Part shown: piece after piece, positions 41,786 to 51,228 of the stretch
Numbering within the stretch: position 1 is the stretch's first letter
How the letters are laid out: each line of letters starts with the position of its first letter
DNA from: Deuterostichococcus epilithicus
Taxonomy: Eukaryota > Chlorophyta > Trebouxiophyceae > Prasiolales > Stichococcaceae
NCBI GenBank assembly: GCA_033439295.1
Contig: JAVTLE010000004.1
Span: forward strand, 992,012 to 1,056,011
Direction: 5' to 3'
Length of the DNA: 64,000 nt
Translations under genes and position numbers: made by a program
The notes under the pieces: model-generated
Seen by the model: the letters and a program-made list of their open reading frames with translations, nothing else
Told to the model about the DNA's origin: nothing
The model's database searches: none

Positions 41786-44705
41786 TCAAGAGCTGTCGAT
41801 GCCGGCTGCCTCCAGCAGCCCCCGGAAAGTCTCAGCGCTGCCCCGACGGGCTGCCAAGACAGAGAAGGTCGTCACCTGAGGCAGACGCTGGGAGGGCGGC
41901 GGCGGTGGCGCACGTGCAAAAAGGAACCACTGGTCGGCTATTCTGACGGCGACCAGGCCGTCACGTGGAGGGTCCCTGCTGACAGGAAGCTCCTGCGCGG
42001 CCTGCAAATGGACAACAGGTCGCTGTGAGGCGCACCCAAAGTTGCAGAGAACAGAGGCGGCAGAAAAGTTCTGTGACTGGTGCAGTCTTTTGGCGCTCCA
42101 GCGTTGCGAAAGCTGAAGCCTGAGAGGAGAGAGCAGCAGAGCGCAACATCTAGTCGGCACCGAGATGCAGTCGTGCGATAGCTGCCATGTGCTGACGAAC
42201 CAGCGACAGGCACAAGCGCAGTGGTGCAGGAAGGCTTTATATGAAGGTTTCTCAGCCGCTAGCGTCAGACAGACAATAAGCGACAGGGTGTCATACAGCA
42301 GTTACCTGCGCCGCTCGCCGTGCGAGCCGCCGCTTGCGGACGCAGGACACGACCGCGGAAACGAGGAACACAGTGATCGCCACCAGGATGATGGCAAATA
42401 GCATGGTGGCTCGCAATGGCTCCCGCGCCGTGTTGGCGGTCGGTGAGACCAGGGAGGGGCCTGCTGCTGCTGTGCCGGTACTGCGCACCCAACGATCCGC
42501 CTGACAAGCTCCGCCGCTGCAAGCCGGCCACGCCGAGTTGCTCAGCTGCGCTGCGGGGCTGGCCGCGGCAGGGAGGCGCTCTGAGCCACGAGCACTAGCC
42601 TCTCAGCTGCGGACGGCTGTGTGCCTTGCGAGTTTAGGTCAGCGCCGTCTAGATCCGCGGCGATGTCCTCGCGGAAGGCAACAGCGTCTGGCCTGCGCGG
42701 ACCGCCAAGTGCACGATCAGGGTTGTGCTCGAAGGGCAAGCGGACGTCCCGGCATGATGCCGCTGGCGGCCTAGGCGGGCGCGGCTGCAACACGCTGTGC
42801 AGAGCAGGGGTCCCAAGTGTCAGAATCCTGCAAGGCCGGCTGGTTGGGGTGGTGGCCTCATCTCTGCAGCCACTGTTGCCACGCACACCCTGGCGCTCAT
42901 ACGCGGGTCAGGCGCTCGTCTGGGGGTCAGAAAGCGTGCAGAACGCTCACCCCTGGGGCTGCTTGACGACCAAGCCGTCTTTTATGACGATGGCAATGTC
43001 TTGTGGCCGCTGCTGTGGTGTGGCGCTTGCGCGCGGCGGTGGCACCGTCTGCGCAAGCAGCAGCGTGCAATGAGTGTTGTTGCAGCGATGCAAGACAAAG
43101 CAACATGCTGAAGCCAAGAAGCGAAGACAGCCTGATCGGCATCCCTCGTATCCTGCTCTTTGACCGCAACTCCAACAGTGAACATGCAACAACGTTTTGT
43201 GACATCTGCGGGAAACTACTGCAGCAGCAGTCTGCTCACGAGCTGGGACGCTTGGACGACGCCCAACAGCTGGTTCCGAAAGAAGGCTCGCCCCAAGAAA
43301 GAGACTGTAAAGATCGCGAGGATGGCTGCACGGCCAAGTATGTATGAGGAAGGATCAAGGGCAACGCGGGAAGGAAGTAGGCAGCAAGTGTGCAGCTCGG
43401 TGTGAGGCAGCTGCAGATCGCAGATGGCACACACAGGTCAGAGCAATATCCCCACCGATGGTGATGCTCAAATAGAACCAGGACACGGCCATATACCACT
43501 CCTGAGCAGCAGTCCCTGTGCGGTGCAACATGCTTCACTGAGCAACGAAGACCTTGAAATCGCAAAACAGAGTGGAGGGGCAGCGGCCTTCACTTTCTGA
43601 TGCAGGGTGAACACACCCGAGCGTGTCTGGGGCTGGAGCGGTCAGTGTACGTCAAGAATTACAGAGTTGCCTCGAGCGACTTGGTCCGCCCCGGCTCTGC
43701 TGCCTTGCCTGGCGCCTCCTCTGCCACAGTGCCCTCCTTAAAGGCCACGCCGTCAAGCCTGCGCCATCGGCAGTAGACTGTTCGGCCGGGGGAGGCGGCA
43801 GCAGTGTTTGGAGAGGGACATTGCAGCCTGTAGCTGCAGCCTGTGGCGGCATCGGATGCGTGTTGACGGCAGGCTGCAGCAGGGACCCACGCGCACCCGC
43901 CGGGATTCTGGACCAGGATGCCGTCCCTGACGTGGACGACAATGTCCCTGAGCGGCACTTCTACGACCGGCGGCTGCGGTAAAATACATAAAAGAACATA
44001 AGCCCCGACATGAGCATGCTCAGGACGATGTTTCGCAGGACGCTGCATGCGTGCTTGGGAGGTAGTCACCATGGCAAGGAGAAATGCCCATTGTATCATT
44101 TGTGATTGTGGCGCCACACCTGGGGGATGCTTGGGTTCAGCTCCGCCTGACGCCTCTCTCGGCCGATGACAATCAAGTACTGAATCCTGAGATGCGGCAC
44201 CGGCACATGAGGGTTGCAGCATGGTAACAAGGGCGCATGCGGGATGCACAGGCCAGCAGGCGGGGCAGTATGGGCGCAGCACGCTGACCTTACGCAAATG
44301 AAGAGACTGCAAATAACCAACGTCGCGACTCCTGCCACGATGTAGAAGGGGTTGAACATCAAGTGGCAGCACTGCGCATTGTGCCTGCATAGTGACGGGG
44401 GATTCTGTCAGCAGGAGTGTGCATCTCGATGCCGGCCTCTGACATGTCATGCTGCGACTTTCATGCACCATCGAGGAAAGTTTGAGGGCCCAGCATCCTC
44501 GCCGCAACTTGTCAAAGTACACGCCGTGCACGGCACTCACGTGAGTCACTCGGGATGTCAGTGCGCCGTCGAGTTTCCGGCCAGGAACAGCACAAGCATC
44601 GTTCCAGCTGTTCCGGAAGTCAACGAATTTGCAAATGCACAGTATGCCAAAGCAGCCGAGGACGTCAGCAAACTTACAAAGCCACGTGGTCTTGACGTAA
44701 TTCAT
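41786..44705 (-). CDS. Unidentified multi-span membrane protein in the arsenic cluster
   Basis: I do not recognise the family. The proposed start at 44705 opens KTTWLCKFADVLGCFGILCI and CKFVDFRNSWNDAC, with a strong donor (CAC|GTGAGT). Further hydrophobic exons are FNPFYIVAGVATLVICSLFI (44.33 kb), which joins YLIVIGRERRQAELNPSIPQ (44.16 kb) and PPVVEVPLRDIVVHVRDG (43.95 kb). Then come EWYMAVSWFYLSITIGGDIA (43.47 kb), DIAIVIKDGLVVKQPQG (42.98 kb), MLFAIILVAITVFLVSAVVS (42.38 kb), and a soluble end VAVRIADQWFLFARAPPPPP (41.93 kb) closing LLEAAGIDSS. The motif (R/Q)DI(V/A)-(V/I)-x-(R/K)DG-(I/L)-V occurs twice, each just before a donor, so this may be two tandem related genes rather than one. It shares an 89-base promoter with ArsM. 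Confidence 0.5.
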
Positions 44706-44794
44706 CAGTTGCAGCAGCAGCTGGCAGCCAGCATGTTTGCAAGGCGCTTGGGTGAGCATAGAATTATCTGCAAGTAAGCTTGCCCAAGCCAGAC
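44706..44794. promoter_or_regulatory. 89-bp head-to-head gap between the membrane protein gene and ArsM
   Basis: The two proposed start codons are 89 bases apart on opposite strands. If both starts are right, each gene's 5' leader overlaps the other's promoter and the two must be coordinately controlled. Confidence 0.5.
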
Positions 44795-47700
44795 ATGAGC
44801 TGCTGCGCGAGCAGCGCGAATGGCAAGCCCCAGGAAGCGAACGGGGCTCAGGCCTGTAGCAGGCCAGAGCCCGACGCTGCCATCGGCACGTATGAAGCAG
44901 TTCAGCAGTACTACGGCAGCGTGCTGAAAGACTCCAAATCGCTGAAAACAGGTGCCGCACCGCAACGTTGGCCTCTGCACTGTCAACCTTTTGCGCCGCG
45001 GCTTCTAAAACTTGTGAAATTTCAAAAGAGTGAGGCCTAAAATATGCTGAGATCGAACCCTCGCTACCTGCAGGGGCATGCACAGCTGGTAGTGCTCCGC
45101 CGCGGCAGATCCGGCAGGTGCGCATGAGTGTTGCCATATGCCCCGCTGCTGGCCGGCGCACTTGCGGCCCCTCTGTGGCACCCATGCGGCAGCACAGGCA
45201 CGTCCAGGCAGCGTCTCATCGCATCGCGATTTGCTTCTGGATCCACCAATTCGGGCTCTGACAAATCGCATCCGCGGCCCTCGCTCTGGCCAGATCATCT
45301 CCAAGCTGCCGGACGAGGTGGTGTCCAAATTTTATGGCTGCGGCGCGCCGCTGCCGCTGGGCATCGGCGGGCTGCACGTGCTGGACCTCGGCAGCGGCTC
45401 GGGGCGCGACTGCTATGTCTGCTCTGCGCTCGTGGGCCCCAGCGGCAGCGTTGTCGGTGTCGACATGACCGACGAGCAGAACGAGGTGCGCGCCCATGCG
45501 CTGTTGACGCCCTGGGCCGCCGTGGCACGTATACATTGACAGGCCATTTCGGTGCTGGATGAGGCTCGAGAACTCCAGGCGATGCAGCTCGCAAAGGGGA
45601 ATGCTCATACCTGCCGGTGCGGATCGGCAGGTGGCGCGGCGGCACGCAGACTCGTGGAGCATGAAGGAGCTGAACCGCCGCAGCTCCAACATGCGCTTCG
45701 TGACGGGTCACATCGAGTATCTGGACAGGTGAGGGCCCTGCTGCTGATCACATCCCTCCCCGTTCCCACCCAATGCCCAACCGCCGTGGACACCAGCGGG
45801 CCTTGGCCGTGCATGACCAGGCTTTAGTGCAGTACCTCGGTTTTTTTGTTGTGCACTTTCAGTCGCAACCCCTGCACACACATCTCCACTGCCATGTCAC
45901 CGCGTGCCCGCACCCTGCTCCAGGGCGGGCATCCCGGAGGAGTCAGTGGACCTGGTGATCAGCAATTGCGTCGTCAACCTGAGCCCGGACAAGGCGCGCG
46001 TCATCCGCGAGGCCTTCCGCGTGCTGCGCCCTGGGGGAGAGATGCACTTCAGCGATGTGTACGCCGACCGGCGAGTGCCCGCCGCGCTGCAAAAGGACGA
46101 GGTGAGCTGCCCCGGCAGAAGTCGCCATGGGTGAGAGGGACGGGTGCCTGTTGCGCTGCAGGAGCACGAGGTGGGCTGCCCCGGCGGAAGGCGTCATGGT
46201 TGAGCCAGAGATGTGAGCTAGAGATGTGAGCCAGAGGCGGAGCCGTCGACAGGCGGCACGAGGTGGAGGGCGCGGGGCGGGGGCTTGGGCGTCGGCGCGG
46301 GGTGCCAAGCCTCGAGTTGGCGGCGCTCCCTGCCTGGCTTCCCTGGAGCACGTGCGTGGCGCAGCCAGTGCAGTGCAACCCCCCCTACGTGGGGGAATTG
46401 CTCGCCCATCGACGACCTGGAGCGGGAACTGTGGGGCTCCCCTTGTTCCCATGATAGCGCTGCAAACGGTGCACCATTTGGTGCCGACAAACAGCGACTC
46501 CAGTTCATCTGCCTGGCAGGTCATTTGGGGCGAGTGCATCGCGGGGGCACTGTACTTGGGCGACTTTCTGCGCATCGCCAAGGAGGCGGGCTTTGCCGAC
46601 CCCCGCATCCTGCACCAGGGGCCCGTCGCAATCAACGACGCCGACATCCAGGCGCGCCAGCCGGCTGCCTGCCTGCACACTCGACGCATAAGCTTTCCGT
46701 CTGGGCTTCGACGCCAGGTTTCAGGGAAGCAGCAAGCCGCTTGAGGAGAGGGGCGTGATGCGCCTGGCCTGCGCGTCTCAAGCACTAGGATGGATCTGGC
46801 GCAGATCGCCAACACGACGGGACGCGCTGACCTGCTAGCAGGATTTATATCGTTCAACTAGCCCCACGCAGTGCGCACCCTTCCGGCTGAACATGCGCAG
46901 AGTGAGCTGTGGTTGTCTGCCCTGCAAAACTGAACGCCAAGACCCTGATCCATGCAGGAGGCGGTAGGCAACATCCGCTTCTACAGCATTACCTTCCGCC
47001 TCTTCAAGCTGCCCGACCTGCTGGAGCCGGACTGCGAGGACTACGGCCAGGTGGCCGTCTACAAGGTGACAGCTCTATCATGATTACTCAAACCATGCAT
47101 CCTGCGCAGTCTGATCCGCATCGCGCTGCACCCACGGTGGCGACTGCGGCCCCTCCGCCCAGCGGGAGCTGCGCCTTGCAAACGTGTGCGTCTTCATCAA
47201 TGTCTCCCCCTCACGACTGCGTTCGTGGGTTGTGGGTGTCCACCTCCATGATGGTTGTCTCACTTGCTGTTGGACCCAGATGGTAAATTACAATAACTTT
47301 ATATTACATTGAACTCAAAATTTGCAGGGCACCATCGAGGGCAATGCGCATGTGTACAGGCTGGACAGCGGGCATGCCTTTGAGACGGGGCGCCGCACTG
47401 CGGTGTGCGGCAACACCGCCGCAATGCTGGGCGAGGGCGGCACCAGCTGGCTGTCCAAGCACTTCGAGGTGAGGTTACCCGTGCGCCCCACTCCTGGTGG
47501 ATCATCTTTCAAAATCCTGTCCACGACTGCCTGCATTGCTCAACCCCCCAGCCACCTCCTTCCTTCATGGAATGGAACAAGGGGGCTGGAGGGAGCAGGC
47601 ATTTGTACCCTGCTTGACGCTCACCGCCAGCCTGGCTCAGGGATGCTGTTACGAGTTCGAATCATACCCCACGTTGCAGCGCAAATCGACCATCCTCCAT

Positions 47701-47816
47701 ATGTTGTGCAGATCGTGGGTGACCGCTCGGTGCACTTCGGGGCCTTCCTCTCGTGCCAGCCGGACCTGAAGCTGCCCGAAACCGAGGCGCCCACCCTCGG
47801 CGGCAGCTGCTGCTGA
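44795..47816 (+). CDS. ARSM: Arsenite S-adenosylmethionine methyltransferase (ArsM)
   Basis: ArsM methylates arsenite to mono-, di- and trimethylated forms using SAM and thiols, the step that feeds arsenosugar synthesis in algae. Exons: 44795-44950 (AAIGTYEAVQQYYGSVLKDS), 45074 to about 45112 (ACTAGSAPPRQIRQ), 45295-45486 (VSKFYGCGAPLP, motif I VLDLGSGSGRDCYV, VGVDMTDEQN), 45631-45728 (DSWSMKELNRRSSNMRFVTG), 45923-46101 (DLVISNCVVNLSPDKARVIR, VLRPGGEMHFSDVYADRR), 46520-46651 (VIWGECIAGALYLGDF), about 46955-47065 (FYSITFRLFKLPDLLE), about 47328-47468 (GNTAAMLGEGG) and about 47713-47816 (IVGDRSVHFGAFLSC). All four cysteines of the algal CmArsM mechanism (Cys44, 72, 174, 224) have counterparts. 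Cys-Cys pairs lie at both termini (MSCC, GGSCC), as in many ArsM proteins. The intron after 46651 has a GC donor. Confidence 0.96.
46084..46204 (+). repeat. Tandem near-copy of an ArsM exon-intron junction
   Basis: The end of the fifth exon and its donor (46084-46135) are repeated almost exactly 69 bases later (46153-46204). The repeat begins GCGCTGCA and ends GTGAG/TTGAG. In the second copy, CTGCAG is followed by GAGCACGAG and then GTGGGC. This could serve as a 9-base, phase-0 micro-exon adding Glu-His-Glu. Confidence 0.8.
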
Positions 47817-48245
47817 GTGAGGCGGCCCACACTGCTGCCAGTGGCGGCGTAGCAACAGCCCAGCGGCTGTTGCCGCGGCAGAGCAGGATGTTGGTCTCAT
47901 AGCCAGGAGCTCGATTGCATTAGTCACCCACTGCAGGAGCCCTTAGATATGCTGCCGCAACCTATGATCTTGGACACTGCAAGGGCGAGGGGCAGCCGCC
48001 TTTGCAAGGGCGAGGGCTTGCTCCAGAGGGTGACAAGTGCATCCAACCTCTTGTTGGCCTGACAACAATAGCTCTGCGCGACAGCAAACAACGCTGCAAT
48101 CGTGGCGCTACTTGTAGAGCACCTTCTTCACTTGTATCGGTTCAAAGGTTCAAAAGAATTGGGATTCAAAAGAATTGGGATTGGCCAACCAATGACCACA
48201 GAACTCGCGAGGTGGGTCAGCTGGGACGAACAAACTGCTTGGCGT
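47817..48245. other. Convergent 3' region between ArsM and the glycosyltransferase gene
   Basis: No gene seen. It contains a 16-base tandem duplication at 48149-48180, listed separately. Confidence 0.45.
48149..48180. repeat. 16-bp tandem duplication
   Basis: Two perfect adjacent copies of TTCAAAAGAATTGGGA lie in the ArsM/glycosyltransferase 3' region. Confidence 0.9.
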
Positions 48246-49835
48246 TCATCTGTAACTATTCGAGTACAGGGTTTTGTACAGATGGCACAGCCGCTGTCGC
48301 GAGATGCCCAGGTACCAACCCAGGCCTATGGTGAAGTGTATCCTCGTGGCGCGCCAGTTCCCAAGCGCCTCCAGCCGCCGCCCGCTGGTGTAGGCAGGCG
48401 GCCACCAAATCTGCATCCAGGAATTGGGCCCAGGATCGCTTTCGATCCCGGCACACAGCACCTGCGCGCTGCACGTCCCATAGGCCACGCACCAGAGGCC
48501 ACTTACGAGTTGCAGCCATGACGCGAAGTTTACCTGTCTGACACGGCCGCGCCTGCGCCCGCCGCTGGGCGCCGCCGCCGGCCCCGCCTCGTGCATGGTG
48601 ATGCACAGCTGCACGTCCTCCATTATGGGCAGCGACTCGTCAAAGCCGCCGACAGCAGCAAAGTCGGCCGCCCTGCAGAACATTGTCTGGTCGCCAAACA
48701 GGCACGTCCCGCCCCTGGAGGTGCATGTTCACCTCGAGTCAGCTGCTTGGGGCAGGCGAGATGCCAAACATGCTGAGAACTTCAGCAGTGCAGCAGTGAG
48801 AGTGCAGAATGATTGCTTCGCCACCGGGTCACCAAAAACGCACCTAAGCCACATCGTGGGCCGAGCCAGCATGACTAGGTAGTATGTCTTCACGAGGTGG
48901 TGCGCCGTCATGAACTTCAGCAGCCGGCCATTGCCGCCGCGGATCAGCGTGCGGAAGCCGCCGACCACTGTGCCCGGGTCCGCCAGCGTGCGCCGCATGA
49001 CGTGCACCAGCTGCACCGGCGGCTGGCTGTCGGCGTGCAGGAAGCACAGCAGCTGTCCTGATAGGGGTAGCATAATCCAGGTCACACAAGTGTCGAGGTT
49101 GTGTGGACGTCGAAGCAGAGAGCTGCAACAGTTGCGCGGCACAATTGGCACCGCTGAGTTTGCTGACCTACAGACCTGTGGCCGCCGCGGCACCGGCATT
49201 CATCTGGACGGCCCGCCCTCGGGCGGCACGGACGACTTTTGCACCACAGCCTTTCGCCGTCGCCACGGTGCTGCATCGGCAGCAGATTTGTATTTGGATC
49301 AGCCAGTGTCTCGCCTTCTCACCATGGCAGCAGCCGTCGACAAACAGCATCCAAGATCGGTCGGGCTGTGTTGTTGTTTGTCCAGGAGGCACCTGTCTGA
49401 GCTGTCGCCATCAACCACAATGATCTCATGCGGCGCTGGGGTCAGTTGCTGAAGCCACTGCAGAAAGGTGCGAGTTGTTTCAGCGACTATGCATCATGTG
49501 CAAGCGCCAGCACGTCACGTCACATGAGACCGATGCTGCACACCTTGAGAGTCTGGCCCAGCGCTTTAGCTTCATTCAGCGTCTGCATCATTAACCACAT
49601 ATTCACGCCATACAATGCCGATAGCAACGCCGGGGATCGCGGCACTCTAGAATGCAATAGCGCGTTTATCAACTCTTCAGACTGTGTAGTTTCACTCTTA
49701 CCGGGATGATGATGGACACTGTTTCAAGCGAGCGCCGCGCAACTTCATCCCAATGACGTTCTCGTCTGCGCCGGGTATGCAGGCCGACAGCAGTCACCTG
49801 CGACACGTCTTCCTTCAGTGCCTGGACTCACTGCG
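48246..49835 (-). CDS. Family 2 glycosyltransferase of the TIGR04283 (arsenosugar-associated) type
   Basis: The fold is that of a small GT-A glycosyltransferase. Phase-consistent exons: one ending VARRSLETVSIIIP (49.70 kb), then TLNEAKALGQTLK (49.56 kb), WLQQLTPAPHEIIVVDGDSS (49.44 kb), KVVRAARGRAVQMNAGAAAA (49.22 kb), LLCFLHADSQPPVQLVHVMR with VVGGFRTLIRG and KFMTAHHLVKTYYLVM (49.06-48.86 kb), GGTCLFGDQTMFCRAADFAA with GGFDESLPIMEDVQL (48.72-48.58 kb), and RRLEALGNWRATRIHF (48.38 kb) to the stop. Markers are the IIIPTLNEA start, VVDGxS, GRAxQMNAGAAxATG, LHADS (the metal-binding position, normally DxD) and the catalytic MEDVQL. This set is typical of TIGR04283, which in bacteria travels with arsenosugar biosynthesis genes. 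The first exon with the start codon is unresolved. Confidence 0.85.
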
Positions 49836-50828
49836 TCTGAAGGTCGATTGCAACTGCAGTGCAATGCGTCGCAAGCTTGCATGAAGCCTGATGTTATGAC
49901 ATAACAAGACGCACCGCAGCCACGGCAATCAGCAGAATATAGTGAAGCATCCAGAGGCATCCAGAGGCATCCAGAACAGTAGGGTGTCAAAGCACGGTCG
50001 CAATGCGTTACAATCTTGTCGGTGTTGCGGGGAAACGCAAACAGCGCCACAATAGGCGGTTGGATCAAAAACCGAGCAGAGCTCGTATCGATAAAGACTC
50101 TAGTGATGGGTTGCAAGATCGTCAATAGCCTGCATCCGTTGTACTACTGCGCTCCAATCTGTTGTGGTCACGTGCCCAACTTCCACCACAACATACGAGT
50201 GGGCTTGCAGCAATCACAAAGCTCTTCCCGTGTGTCGAGAACCGTGCTGCATGTGCTACCTCATCGGCGGTGAGTCGGGCCCAAAGTCTTGCGCACATCG
50301 GATTCGCATTGGATGGACCGGTATGGAGCGAGTCTCTCTGTATACTGTTCCAATCGCGTATACATATATGCGGTTGAAAGCACTGTCGCTCGCACTCTCA
50401 AGCTGGTGGTGACGCTGGACGGCGGCGGACGGCGCTGCGAGACACCTGCCCTCTTTCAAAGGGATAGCATGGCGCATGCCAGTCTGCGGCAACATGGTGC
50501 AAGGGTACTCGTATGGGCAGACTTTGCCTTATTGCAGAGAGCCCTCGGTTCAAGGAGCGGATACTTCAAAGGCACGCAGAGACACACCCAGACCTACATC
50601 ATACAGCGATACAGCAAACGAAGGCGCGGCATCGGTAAACAATACACTTCAAAGCCCTTGTACGGCAAAGGGCTATTCAAGAAGGGAGATTCTGAAAGCA
50701 AGGCAAGGCAACAAGCCGCTGTGCGGGCGGCTGACGAACCTGACTTGATGGCGAACAGCACCTGGCAATCGCACAGGCCCTGTTCGTGGCCATCACAGCT
50801 ACCCAGGGCTTGGGAGCATTCTCATCCC
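49836..50828. other. Intergenic region between the glycosyltransferase and NLP genes
   Basis: The first exon of the glycosyltransferase probably lies in the left part, and the 3' region of the NLP gene in the right part. Three 10-base units occur at 49948-49977. No other gene is supported. Confidence 0.4.
49948..49977. repeat. 10-bp tandem repeat, three copies
   Basis: The unit GCATCCAGAG occurs three times in a row; the last copy ends AA. It lies upstream of the first recognised exon of the glycosyltransferase. Confidence 0.85.
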
Positions 50829-51112
50829 TCAGTCGTCGCCATGCAGGAGCATCTCGAACACCTCCGCGTCAATGAGGCCGATATCATCGCCGAGGTCGTC
50901 TTCCTCTGGGCCCGGCATCGGCTCGTCGCCGCAGGCGGGACCGTCGCCCTGGCTGCCGCTGACGGCTCCGTTGGCCTGCAGGCCCGCACTGCCGCTGCGG
51001 TCTGTGGTGTGTTGCTGCGCGGCCTGACGGTACAGCAGCTGCCCTCCGCCCTGCTGCTCGTGCTGGTACTGCAGCTGCGGCTCCTGTTGCTGGTACGACG
51101 GTTGCTGGTACA

Positions 51113-51148
<36 letters not shown>

Positions 51149-51191
51149 ACTGCTGCTGCTGATGCGTGTAGCCCTGCTGCTGGGAATATCG

Positions 51192-51228
<37 letters not shown>

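Noticed and set aside
43659-45185. 508-codon open frame on the minus strand across the ArsM start
   Set aside because: It runs antisense to ArsM exons and through introns. Only short pieces coincide with plausible exons of the minus-strand membrane protein, and there is no continuous conserved sequence.
47640-47700. tRNA-like T-arm sequence (GAGTTCGAATC)
   Set aside because: No matching acceptor stem, D-arm or anticodon arm could be found around it; it lies in an ArsM intron.
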